A stretch of DNA of 64,000 bases from positions 1,612,001 through 1,676,000 of the forward strand of contig NZ_CP011663.1 of assembly GCF_001020205.1 (NCBI RefSeq). Direction: 5' to 3'. This document shows positions 9,426 through 17,778 of the stretch, piece by piece. The translations under genes were made by a program, and so were the position numbers. Numbering within the stretch: the first letter of the stretch is position 1; each line of letters opens with the position of its first letter. Origin of the DNA: Clostridium sporogenes (GTDB lineage: Bacteria; Bacillota; Clostridia; Clostridiales; Clostridiaceae). Under the pieces are notes generated by a model that saw only the letters and a program-made list of their open reading frames with translations, made no database searches and was not told the origin of the DNA.

Positions 9426-9458
9426 AATAAACATGATTATATTACAATCACGTTTATT
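9426..9458. repeat. imperfect 12-bp inverted repeat upstream of grdI
   Basis: AATAAACATGAT (9426-9437) and ATCACGTTTATT (9447-9458) match as an inverted repeat at 11 of 12 positions with a 9-nt spacer, about 90 bp before the grdI start. It could be an operator or part of a leader hairpin. No regulator can be named. Confidence 0.4.
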
Positions 9459-9545
9459 GTGTGATAGAATTGAACCAAGATAAGCTGATGTAAACGTATA
9501 GATAACATTTGTTTATTGATTAACTTATAAAAAGGGGTGGGAACG

Positions 9546-10874
9546 ATGAAATTGCAAATTGGAAACTTCCCTGTGGAAGATATTCAGTTTGGTGAAACAC
9601 TGTCTTACAATGATGGGATTTTAACAATTAATAAGAAAGAGGCTTTAGCTTTTATTAAACAAGATGAACATATAATAGAAGCGGATATTTTCATTGTAAA
9701 ACCTGGGGATAAAGTTAGGCTTGTTCCTGTAAAGGAAGCTATTGAGCCTAGGATAAAAGTAGAAGGAGGAAAGACAATTTTCCCAGGATTCATAGGAGAG
9801 GTATCTAAAGCTGGGGAAGGAATAACTCATGCATTAAAAGGTTGTAGTGTTTTAGTAGTTGGAAAACATTGGGGAGGATTTCAAGATGGACTTATAGACA
9901 TGTCTGGAGAAGGGGCAAAATACACTTATTTTTCTAAGCTCAGAAATATAGTACTTGTAGCAGATACAGATGAAGATTTTGAAAAGAATGAGCAACAAAA
10001 GAAAAATAAAGCATTAAGGCTTGCAGGGCATAAATTGGCAGAATATATAGGTCAGTGTGTAAAAGATTTAATACCAAAAGAGATTGAAGAGTATAAATTA
10101 GAATCCATTACAAAAAGAGAAAAAGAAATTTTAGATTTACCCTCAGTAGTTTTTGTAATGCAACCACAATCTCAAATGGAAGAAATGGGATACAATGATT
10201 TAGTTTATGGATGGGATGCAAATCATATGGTACCAACATTTATGCATCCAAATGAAGTTTTGGATGGTGCAGTAGTTTCAGGAAGCTTTATGCCATGTTC
10301 CTCAAAATGGTCTACTTATGATTTTCAGAATAATCTGACTATAAAAAGGCTTTATAAAGAACATGGTAAGACAATTAATTTTTTAGGAATTATAATGTCA
10401 AATTTAAATGTTGCTTTGGAGCAAAAAAAACGTGCAGCCATATTTGTAGCACAAATGGCTAAATCAATTGGGGCAGATGGAGCAATAGTTGCTGAGGAAG
10501 GCTATGGAAATCCAGATGCTGATTTTATAGAATGTATTGTAGCTTTAGAGAATGTTGGAGTTAAAACAGTAGGCATAACCAATGAATGTACTGGAAGGGA
10601 CGGACAATCTCAACCATTAGTTACTTTAGATAAAAAAGCAGATGCAATTGTATCCTGTGGGAATGTTTCAGAACTTATAGAACTTCCAGCTATGGAAAAT
10701 GTTATAGGAGAACTTGAATCTTTAGGTAGAGACGGATTTTCTGGTGGATGGTCAAATGATGAAATTTTAGGACCATCTGTTAGAGAAGATGGATCAATAA
10801 TTATAGAGAATAATGCAATGTTCTGTGGGGATCAAGTGTCAGGGTGGTCAGTTAAAACAGTAGAAGAGTTTTAA
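9546..10874 (+). CDS. grdI: betaine reductase component B alpha/beta proprotein (GrdE/GrdG/GrdI family)
   Basis: A 442-aa proprotein of the substrate-specific component (protein B) of the glycine/sarcosine/betaine reductases. In this family autocleavage before a cysteine creates a pyruvoyl cofactor that binds the amino group of the substrate. Cys251 in GSFMPCSSKW is the best candidate because it splits the protein into two parts of roughly equal size. Cys348 in ITNEC is the alternative. The ATG at 9546 is taken because AAAGGGG lies 5-10 nt upstream, although a GTG at 9537 is in frame. The selenoprotein partner starts 15 bp downstream and a BCCT transporter follows. Assignment to betaine rather than glycine or sarcosine rests on that transporter. 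Confidence 0.85.
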   Translation: MKLQIGNFPVEDIQFGETLSYNDGILTINKKEALAFIKQDEHIIEADIFIVKPGDKVRLVPVKEAIEPRIKVEGGKTIFPGFIGEVSKAGEGITHALKGCSVLVVGKHWGGFQDGLIDMSGEGAKYTYFSKLRNIVLVADTDEDFEKNEQQKKNKALRLAGHKLAEYIGQCVKDLIPKEIEEYKLESITKREKEILDLPSVVFVMQPQSQMEEMGYNDLVYGWDANHMVPTFMHPNEVLDGAVVSGSFMPCSSKWSTYDFQNNLTIKRLYKEHGKTINFLGIIMSNLNVALEQKKRAAIFVAQMAKSIGADGAIVAEEGYGNPDADFIECIVALENVGVKTVGITNECTGRDGQSQPLVTLDKKADAIVSCGNVSELIELPAMENVIGELESLGRDGFSGGWSNDEILGPSVREDGSIIIENNAMFCGDQVSGWSVKTVEEF

Positions 10875-10889
10875 GGGGGGAAAGTTGGT

Positions 10890-12203
10890 ATGAAAAAGGC
10901 AATAGTATATTTAAATCAATTCTTTGGACAGATAGGAGGAGAAGACAAAGCGGATTTTCCTCCAGAAATAAGAGAGGGACTAGTTGGACCTTCTGTAGAG
11001 TTTGATAGAAAACTTACAAATGTTGAAGTTACTCACACAATAATATGTGGAGATAACTTTATGGGTTCAAAAAAAGAGGAAGCGCTAGAAAAAATATTGG
11101 AGTCTTTAGAAAATTTACAATTTGATATATTTTTTGCAGGGCCTGCATTTCAAGCAGGTAGATATGGAGTAGCGTGTGGAGCTATATGCAAGGCTGTAAA
11201 AGAAAAATTTAATGTACCAGTTATAACATCTATGCATGAAGAGAATCCTGGAGTGAATATGTTTAAAAAAGGTGTTTATATATTTAAGGGTGGAAATAAT
11301 GCGGGAAGAATGAGAAAAGACATAAAGGCAATGGTTAAATTTGCAGATAAGATCTTAGCAGGAGAAAAATTATTATCAGCAGATGAGGAAGGGTATTTTG
11401 TAAGAGGTATAAGACATCAAGTTTGGCTTGACTCAATGAAACCAGCTGCGTATAGAGCTGTAGATATGATGATTAAAAAATTAAATGGTGAAGAATTTAA
11501 AACAGAATTACCAATTCCTAAACTAGATAGAGTAAAAATTGCAGATGCTATAAAAGATTTAAGTAAAGCTAATATAGCCTGCGTAACAACTGGGGGGATA
11601 GTACCAATAGATAACCCAGATAGAATACAATCTGCTTCCGCAACAAGATGGGGAAGGTATGATATATCAGAACTAGATAGGTTAGAAGTAGGAGTTTATA
11701 AAACTATACATGCAGGGTTTGATCCAGCAGCGGCTGATAAAGATCCAAATGTTATAGTTCCTCTAGATGCTTTGAAAGCTTATGAAAAGGAAGGGAAAAT
11801 AGGAAAAATTCACAAGTATTTTTATTCCACAGTAGGAACAGGTACAACAGAGGCGGAAGCAGCTAGAATGGCTAGAGAAATAGTAAAATGTTTAAAGGAA
11901 GATAATGTGGATGGCGTTATATTAACTTCCACATGAGGAACTTGCACTCGTTGCGGAGCAACTATGGTAAAAGAGATAGAAAGAGAGGGAATTACTGTTG
12001 TTCAAATGTGTAATTTAATACCAGTTGCTAAAACTGTTGGTTCAAATAGGATCGTACCAACAATTTCTATACCATATCCACTTGGAAATCCCAAAGATAC
12101 CAAAGGGCAGCAATGGAAATTGAGATATCACAGAGTAGGTGTGGCAATAGACTCTTTAGCAACTGACATTAAAGAACAATATATATTTGACATTAAAATT
12201 TAA
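10890..12203 (+). CDS. grdH: betaine reductase component B selenoprotein (GrdB/GrdF/GrdH family), UGA-encoded selenocysteine at codon 349
   Basis: The frame from ATG 10890 meets TGA at 11934-11936 and then continues without shift for 88 codons to the stop ending at 12203, for 437 aa in all. Residues around the TGA read ST-U-GTCTRCGAT, the conserved UxxCxxC motif of GrdB-type proteins, and the downstream part keeps family sequence (NLIPVAKTVGSNRIVPTISI). A small hairpin (GTTGC-GGA-GCAAC, 11950-11962) follows the UGA, as expected for a bacterial SECIS. Selenocysteine attacks the Schiff-base-bound substrate, releasing trimethylamine for betaine and passing the carboxymethyl group to GrdA. GrdA, GrdC/D and the sel genes are not in the window. 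Conventional gene calling would split this into two genes. Confidence 0.93.
11934..11962 (+). promoter_or_regulatory. selenocysteine UGA codon and SECIS-like hairpin
   Basis: TGA at 11934-11936 is followed 13 nt later by the stem GTTGC (11950-11954), loop GGA and GCAAC (11958-11962). Position just after the codon and a small stem with a G-containing loop fit a bacterial SECIS read by SelB. Pairing is seen in the sequence. The role is inferred from family knowledge. Confidence 0.75.
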
Positions 12204-12223
12204 AGCTTATCATTTATTATAGC

Positions 12224-12287
12224 ATATAGTGTTAGATTATAATATATTTTTACCAATATATAAAATATAAAAGATCTAACACTATAT
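12224..12287 (+). repeat. long inverted repeat between grdH and the BCCT gene
   Basis: A 14-bp perfect stem (12224-12237 with 12274-12287) with a 36-nt loop ends just before the RBS of the transporter gene. There is no strong T-run, so it could be a weak terminator, a processing site or an mRNA stabiliser between the two cistrons. Confidence 0.5.
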
Positions 12288-12308
12288 TATAAATAAGGAG
12301 CTGTTTTT

Positions 12309-13799
12309 ATGTGGGGAAAAAAGATACAGGATAATGAAGTTTTTATAGTATCCTTATTAGTGGTTTTCTTAATAGTTGTATGGGGATTAATTGTTCCAGA
12401 AAATTTTTCGAATATTAGTAATATAGTTTATGAGTTTTTAACAGATAAATTTGGTTGGTTATATCTAATGGTTATGTTTTTCTTTGTAATGTTTGCTTTA
12501 ATTTTAGCCTTTAGTAAATATGGCAAAATAAAATTAGGTTCAGATGATTCAAAACCAGAATATAAAACATCTTCATGGTTTGGAATGTTGTTTGGTGCAG
12601 GAATGGGTATAGGGTTAGTATTTTGGGGTGTTGCAGAACCACTATCACATTTTGTAAATCCACCAGGATTAGAACCAGCATCCACTGAAGCAGCTAATTT
12701 TGCAATGAAAACTTCGTTTACTCATTGGGGAGTCCATCCTTGGGCAAGTTATAGCATAATTGGATTGGCACTTGCATATTTTCAATTTAGAAAAAATAAA
12801 GCTGGGCTTATAAGTAGTATTTTTATACCACTTATAGGTGAAAAGAGAGCAAAAGGGATTATTGGTAAAATTATTGATAGTTTTGCAGTATTTGCTACAG
12901 TTGCAGGTGTGGCTACTTCTTTAGGACTTGGTACACTTCAAATAAATAGTGGATTTAACTTTTTGTTTAATATACCTAAAACTACATTGGTTCAGTTATT
13001 AATAATAGTGATTGTTACAATAATATTTATTTGGACTGCAGTTAGTGGTATTGAAAAGGGAATAAAATTCCTATCAGATATTAATTTGGTTTTGGCATTT
13101 TTGTTACTACTTTTGATTATATTTATAGGACCTACTCTGAAAATATTTAATTCTTTAACTAATGGATTAGGTTTTTATATAGGAGATTTTGTTAAAGATA
13201 GCTTAAGAATAGAAGCTTTTGGGAATAATTCTTGGATTAGTAGTTGGAGAATATTTTATTGGGCTTGGTGGATTGCTTGGGCTCCATTTGTAGGTACATT
13301 TATAGCTAGAATATCTAAAGGGAGGACTATAAAAGAATTCGTACTTGGAGTTATGATAGCACCATCAGTTGCATCTTTTGTATGGTTCTCATCTTTTGGA
13401 ACATTAGGGATTAATCTAAAAGAAACTTTAACAATCGGAACACTCAAAGAGATGGCAAAAGTTTCAGATACAGCTCTATTTTTAGTGGTTAAAAATTATC
13501 CATTATCTACTCTTATTTCAATAATAACTATAGTATTGCTATGCACATTTTTTATTACATCAGCAAATTCAGCTACTTTTGTCCTCGCTATGTTTACTTC
13601 ACAAGGAAATTTAAATCCTTCAAAGATGAAAAAAATCTTATGGGGAGTAATACAAGCTTTACTAGCCATAGTTCTTTTAATGAGTGGAGGACTAAAGAGT
13701 TTACAGATTATATCTGTGGCAGCAGCATTCCCTTTTATATTTATAATGGTGTTGGCTTGTGTATCCTTAGTTAAATCTTTAAAACAAGAAAATATTTAG
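12309..13799 (+). CDS. BCCT family transporter, probably glycine betaine
   Basis: A 496-aa, about 12-span secondary transporter of the betaine/carnitine/choline family. The glycine-rich unwound helix FGAGMGIGLVFWGVAEP and the signature FYWAWWIAWAPFVGTFIARI are both present. It lacks the long charged C-terminal tail of osmosensing BetP, so a nutrient-uptake role is more likely than osmotic control. It follows grdI-grdH by about 100 bp in the same direction, which makes betaine (electron acceptor in Stickland metabolism) the most probable substrate. Choline or carnitine cannot be excluded. An AAGGAG RBS lies before the ATG, and the gene ends at a strong bidirectional terminator. Confidence 0.88.
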   Translation: MWGKKIQDNEVFIVSLLVVFLIVVWGLIVPENFSNISNIVYEFLTDKFGWLYLMVMFFFVMFALILAFSKYGKIKLGSDDSKPEYKTSSWFGMLFGAGMGIGLVFWGVAEPLSHFVNPPGLEPASTEAANFAMKTSFTHWGVHPWASYSIIGLALAYFQFRKNKAGLISSIFIPLIGEKRAKGIIGKIIDSFAVFATVAGVATSLGLGTLQINSGFNFLFNIPKTTLVQLLIIVIVTIIFIWTAVSGIEKGIKFLSDINLVLAFLLLLLIIFIGPTLKIFNSLTNGLGFYIGDFVKDSLRIEAFGNNSWISSWRIFYWAWWIAWAPFVGTFIARISKGRTIKEFVLGVMIAPSVASFVWFSSFGTLGINLKETLTIGTLKEMAKVSDTALFLVVKNYPLSTLISIITIVLLCTFFITSANSATFVLAMFTSQGNLNPSKMKKILWGVIQALLAIVLLMSGGLKSLQIISVAAAFPFIFIMVLACVSLVKSLKQENI

Positions 13800-13808
13800 A
13801 ACAAGTAT

Positions 13809-13854
13809 AAAAAACATTATAAAAAAGATTTAACTCTTTTTTATAATGTTTTTT
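13809..13854. terminator. bidirectional rho-independent terminator
   Basis: A 20-bp stem, left arm 13809-13828 (A-run, ACATTAT, A-run, GA) and right arm 13835-13854 (TC, T-run, ATAATGT, T-run), lies between the convergent BCCT and ychF genes. Confidence 0.85.
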
Positions 13855-13896
13855 ATTTAAAATGTAGTTTTTATAAATTAATATTGACTTTTTATT

Positions 13897-14994
13897 TTAA
13901 ACATTAAATCTAAAGTTTACAATATCTCCATCTTGCATTACATATTCTTTTCCCTCAAGCCTAAAAAATCCTTTTTCTTTAGCGTGGGCTTCAGAACCAC
14001 ATTCTATAAGTTTATCATAGGATATAACTTCTGCTCTTATAAAGCCTTTTTCAATATCAGTATGAATTTTACCAGCAGCCTTAGGTGCTTTTGTGCCTTT
14101 AACTATAGTCCAAGCTCTAACTTCAACTTGACCTGCAGTTAAAAAGCTTATAAGACCTAACAATTTATAACTAGATTGAACTAGCTTATCAAGTCCAGAT
14201 TCTTCTAATCCATATTCTGAAAGCATTTCAGCTTTTTCATCGTCTTCTAAAGTTGATAACTCTTCTTCAAGTCTTGCACATAAAGTTATTACTTCAGAAT
14301 TTTCCCCTTTTGCAAATTCTTTAACTTTCTTAACAAATTCATTTTCAGGATTTCCAGACATTAAATCATCTTCAGATACGTTAGCTGCATATAAAACAGG
14401 TTTTGAAGTTAAGAGAAAGTAACCTTTAACTAATTTTTCTTCATCTTCTTCAAGTTCTAAAGTTCTAACAGGTTTTCCTTCCTCTAAATGAGAAACTATT
14501 CTCTTCATAAGATCGTCTTCTGCTTTGGCTTCTTTGTTTCCGCTCTTAGCTAATTTACTATTTTTTTCTATTCTTCTTTGCATTAATTCTATATCAGAAA
14601 ATATAAGCTCTAAACTAATAGTTTCTATATCACGAATAGGATCTACAGAGCCATCCACGTGTACTATATTAGAATCTTCAAAACATCTTACTACATGAAC
14701 AATAGCTTCAACTTCTCTTATATGAGATAGGAACTTATTTCCTAGTCCTTCTCCTTTACTTGCTCCTTTAACTAATCCAGCAATGTCATAAAACTCAATA
14801 GCAGTAGGGACCTTTTTTTTAGAGTTATACATTTTTTCTAAAACATCTAATCTTTTATCTGGTACACTAACTACTCCTACATTTGGTTCTATGGTACAGA
14901 ATGGATAGTTAGCAGATTCAGCTCCTGCTTTTGTTATTGCATTAAATAATGTACTTTTACCTACGTTAGGTAAACCAACTATTCCTAATTTCAT
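13897..14994 (-). CDS. ychF: ribosome-binding ATPase YchF/OLA1
   Basis: A 365-aa Obg-family NTPase that binds ATP and ribosomes. The P-loop GLPNVGKSTLFNAIT is at residues 7-21, the switch region and DIAGLVKGASKGEGLGNKFL follow, and NVSEDD replaces the usual NKxD, which is characteristic of the ATP-preferring YchF subfamily. A coiled-coil insertion and a C-terminal TGS-like domain (AGQVEVRAWTIVKGTKAPKAAGKIH) complete the expected architecture. It is monocistronic and transcribed away from the mraZ cluster. Confidence 0.96.
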   Translation of the reverse strand: MKLGIVGLPNVGKSTLFNAITKAGAESANYPFCTIEPNVGVVSVPDKRLDVLEKMYNSKKKVPTAIEFYDIAGLVKGASKGEGLGNKFLSHIREVEAIVHVVRCFEDSNIVHVDGSVDPIRDIETISLELIFSDIELMQRRIEKNSKLAKSGNKEAKAEDDLMKRIVSHLEEGKPVRTLELEEDEEKLVKGYFLLTSKPVLYAANVSEDDLMSGNPENEFVKKVKEFAKGENSEVITLCARLEEELSTLEDDEKAEMLSEYGLEESGLDKLVQSSYKLLGLISFLTAGQVEVRAWTIVKGTKAPKAAGKIHTDIEKGFIRAEVISYDKLIECGSEAHAKEKGFFRLEGKEYVMQDGDIVNFRFNV

Positions 14995-14999
14995 ATATG

Positions 15000-15739
15000 T
15001 ACAGTCCTTTCTTTTTATATTGACGTTATGTAATTAAAAAAATCTAAATAATTTATAAAACAACTTATAATTTAAATGAAAAAATAATTTAAGTTATAAT
15101 ATTCAATTTATAAATAGAGCTAGATTTTGTAAAAAAATTAGTTTTTTATAATTTCCTATTAAATTATACTAAAGGCTAAAGTTTATTTCAACAATAGGGT
15201 GATTATATTTATATTATGTATTTTGGAAATATAGTTTAAAGAATAATATATCATTATATTAAGTTTTATAGAGAGGATATTTTTATTGGATGTAGAGTTT
15301 TTGCAAATAAATAGATAGGTTTATATAAATTTTAAAATAATTTAAAAAAGCTTTTAAAAGTGCAATAAAATAAAATTATTATAGAGAAAATAACAGGTTT
15401 ATTTTACTTGGTTATATATAATATAGGATATAAAAATATTTTATCAGAATATGTCTAAAAATTAATAGAATATTAAATAAAATTTTGTTTTTTTATGATT
15501 GTATTTTATATAAACAAGGGGAATTTTCTTTAAAAAAGTAATTAGATTTCAGAAAACTTAATAATAGGGCTGTTAAACCTTATTTTGTTAATCTTATTAA
15601 TATTTTAAATTAATTTAAAAATTGGAGTAAAAATATTTAAATTAATAGAAGGAATTTTAACGGAAATATAGAATATTAATCTTAATAGTGGTTTAAAGTG
15701 GTTTAAAGTGGAGTAAAAATTACCAATTGGGGTGGAGAT
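15000..15739. other. 740-bp AT-rich intergenic region before mraZ
   Basis: It separates the divergently transcribed ychF and mraZ genes. Apart from the MraZ-type repeats at 15684-15714 and a weak dyad near 15063-15100 I see no gene, RNA or recognisable element. Coding potential is absent (stops in all frames, no RBS-led frame). Confidence 0.6.
15684..15714 (+). promoter_or_regulatory. MraZ-binding repeats (three direct repeats, 10-bp period)
   Basis: GTGG cores occur at 15688-15691, 15698-15701 and 15708-15711. The second and third sit in identical TTTAAAGTGG context. MraZ is known to bind several GTGG/TGGG-containing direct repeats at a 10-bp period in front of its own operon, and these start 56 bp before mraZ. 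The site is therefore very likely autoregulatory. Confidence 0.75.
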
Positions 15740-16168
15740 ATGTTTATAGGGGAGTATAATCATAGTTTAGATACAAAAAATAGAATTATAATCCCTGCAA
15801 AGTTTAGAGATGAATTAGGAAAGAACTTTGTATTGACTAAAGGATTAGATGGTTGTCTTTATGTATATCCTAAAAGTCAGTGGGAGGTTCTTCAAAAAAA
15901 ATTAGAAACTCTACCTTTAACAAATAAAAATGCTAGAGCTTTTGTAAGATTTTTTTTCTCAGGAGCTCACGAATTAGAGTTAGATAAACAAGGTAGGACA
16001 CTAATACCGCAAAACCTTTTAGAATATGGACAAATACAAAAGGAAATAGTAAGTATAGGAGTTTCCAATAGAATAGAAATTTGGAGTAAGGATAAATGGG
16101 ATGAATATAATAATTCTAATATAGATTATGATAGTATAGCAGAGCAGATGAGCGAACTTGGAATATAA
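15740..16168 (+). CDS. mraZ: transcriptional regulator MraZ
   Basis: A 142-aa protein with two AbrB/SpoVT-type repeats: MFIGEYNHSLDTKNRIIIPAKFRDELG at the N-terminus (family DxKGR-like motif as DTKNR) and LELDKQGRTLIPQNLLEYG in the second half. MraZ is the DNA-binding autoregulator at the head of the division/cell wall cluster. A GGGGTGGAG RBS precedes the ATG, and direct repeats of the MraZ type lie immediately upstream. Confidence 0.95.
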   Translation: MFIGEYNHSLDTKNRIIIPAKFRDELGKNFVLTKGLDGCLYVYPKSQWEVLQKKLETLPLTNKNARAFVRFFFSGAHELELDKQGRTLIPQNLLEYGQIQKEIVSIGVSNRIEIWSKDKWDEYNNSNIDYDSIAEQMSELGI

Positions 16169-16247
16169 TCATTTATTATATTTTAACTGTTTAGATTTAA
16201 TTTTAATTATAAAATAAGTGTAAATGAATTACATTAGGAGGATATAC

Positions 16248-17177
16248 ATGGAGTTTAAACATATATCTGTATTATTAGAAGAGACTATAGATTCACTTAA
16301 TATAAAGGAAGATGGTATATATGTGGACTGTACCTTAGGTGGTGGAGGACATTCTAAAGAAATATTAAAAAGATTATCCCATAAGGGAAAATTAATAGGG
16401 ATAGATCAAGATACAAGTGCTCTTAAAGCAGCTAAAGAAAGATTAAAGGATTACGAAAATGTAATTTATGTACATAATAATTTTTATAATATAGATAGCA
16501 TTTTAGAAGAGCTAGATATAGATAAAGTTGATGGTATAGTGATGGATTTAGGGGTATCTTCTTACCAATTAGATGAAGCTTCAAGAGGCTTTAGTTATAT
16601 GAAAGATGCACCTTTAGATATGAGAATGAATAGAGATGAAAATTTTTCAGCCTACGATGTAATAAATAGCTATGGAGAGGAAGAGTTATTTAAGATATTA
16701 AAAAATTATGGAGAAGAAAAATTTTCTAGAAAAATTGCTAGATTTATAGTAGAAAAAAGAACAGAAAAATCTATAGAAACTACAGGGGAATTAGTAGAGA
16801 TAATAAGAAAAGCTATTCCAGCTAAGTTTCAAAGGGAAGGACATCCTGCTAAAAGAACATTCCAAGCTATAAGGATAGAAGTAAATAAGGAACTTCAAAT
16901 ATTAAATAAAGCTATAGAAGATAGCGTAAATAGATTAAATAAAGATGGAAGATTAAGCATAATAACCTTTCACTCATTAGAGGATAGAATAGTAAAGGTT
17001 AAATTTAAAGAGTTAGAAAAACCATGTACTTGTCCACCAAGCTTTCCAATTTGTGTTTGTGGAAAGAAACCACAAATAAAAATAGTAACCAAAAAACCAA
17101 TGGAACCTTCAAAGGAAGAAAAAGAAATTAATTCTAGAAGTAGAAGTGCAAAACTTAGAGTATGTAGAAAAATTTAA
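16248..17177 (+). CDS. rsmH: 16S rRNA (cytosine-1402-N4)-methyltransferase
   Basis: A 309-aa SAM-dependent enzyme that methylates N4 of C1402 in 16S rRNA. The motifs DCTLGGGGHSKEIL (SAM loop), VMDLGVSSYQLDEASRGFSY and ITFHSLEDRIVK are complete, as is the Cys-containing CTCPPSFPICVCGKKP segment. The frame is open upstream to 16224, but the AGGAGG RBS (16236-16241) places the start at ATG 16248. Conventional second gene of the mra cluster, about 80 bp after mraZ. Confidence 0.96.
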   Translation: MEFKHISVLLEETIDSLNIKEDGIYVDCTLGGGGHSKEILKRLSHKGKLIGIDQDTSALKAAKERLKDYENVIYVHNNFYNIDSILEELDIDKVDGIVMDLGVSSYQLDEASRGFSYMKDAPLDMRMNRDENFSAYDVINSYGEEELFKILKNYGEEKFSRKIARFIVEKRTEKSIETTGELVEIIRKAIPAKFQREGHPAKRTFQAIRIEVNKELQILNKAIEDSVNRLNKDGRLSIITFHSLEDRIVKVKFKELEKPCTCPPSFPICVCGKKPQIKIVTKKPMEPSKEEKEINSRSRSAKLRVCRKI

Positions 17178-17259
17178 ATATATAAATTTAATGCTTTTAA
17201 AATTTTTTATATCTAATACTTTAAAAATATAGTTATAAAACAGAAGGAGGCTGAATAAA

Positions 17260-17763
17260 TTGGTAATGTTAGAGGGAAAAAACAGATTTAATGGGAATAC
17301 AGTTTTAAAGCCACAGTATGAACCACAGAGAGAAAAAGATAAAGAAAAAGAGAAAAAAGAGCAATACAAAAAGAATAAAAAAATACGACAAAAGCTTTTA
17401 AAAAAGAAATTCAAAACTTTAAGAAATATTATAATAGCTTTTATATTAGGGGTTACTTTAGTTGCTAGATATGGAATATTATATGGTATGCAAAAAGAGT
17501 TAAGTAGTGTAAATAGTGAGATATCAGAAGTAGAAAAGGAAAGTGAAAATTTGAAGGTAGAATTAGTTCACCATAGTAATTTAAGCAATATAGAAAAGGT
17601 AGCGGGTCAAAATCTTAAAATGGTATCCCCTAATAAGGATTCAGCAATATATACGGATTTGAGCTATAATAACTTTAAAAAAGAAAATTCTAAGAATCAT
17701 ATTGGGGAAAAACATAACAGTTTTTTAGAGTTTTTTTCTAATTTAAAGAAAGTGCTATTTTAA
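17260..17763 (+). CDS. FtsL-like cell division protein
   Basis: A 167-aa bitopic protein: a very basic cytoplasmic N-terminus (residues 1-45, Lys-rich), one membrane span at ~47-68 (IIIAFILGVTLVARYGILYG) and an extracytoplasmic coiled coil. The position between rsmH and the transpeptidase gene is that of ftsL in most Gram-positive clusters, and sequence conservation in this family is always low. FtsL/DivIC/DivIB form the divisome subcomplex that activates septal synthesis. The start is TTG at 17260 with AAGGAGG 9 nt upstream. An ATG at 17266 is further from the RBS. Confidence 0.75.
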   Translation: MVMLEGKNRFNGNTVLKPQYEPQREKDKEKEKKEQYKKNKKIRQKLLKKKFKTLRNIIIAFILGVTLVARYGILYGMQKELSSVNSEISEVEKESENLKVELVHHSNLSNIEKVAGQNLKMVSPNKDSAIYTDLSYNNFKKENSKNHIGEKHNSFLEFFSNLKKVLF

Positions 17764-17778
17764 ATGGAGGTAACATAA

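Noticed and set aside
11934..11963. In-frame stop as evidence that the reductase gene is a pseudogene or two genes
   Set aside because: The residues around the TGA match the conserved UxxCxxC motif, the frame is intact afterwards and a hairpin follows, all as expected for selenocysteine.
12428..12685. Minus-strand frame inside the BCCT transporter
   Set aside because: Overlaps a conserved transporter completely, with no RBS and no recognisable product.
15684..15714. Short repeats before mraZ as a CRISPR or microsatellite
   Set aside because: The 10-bp period, GTGG cores and position match known MraZ operators better.
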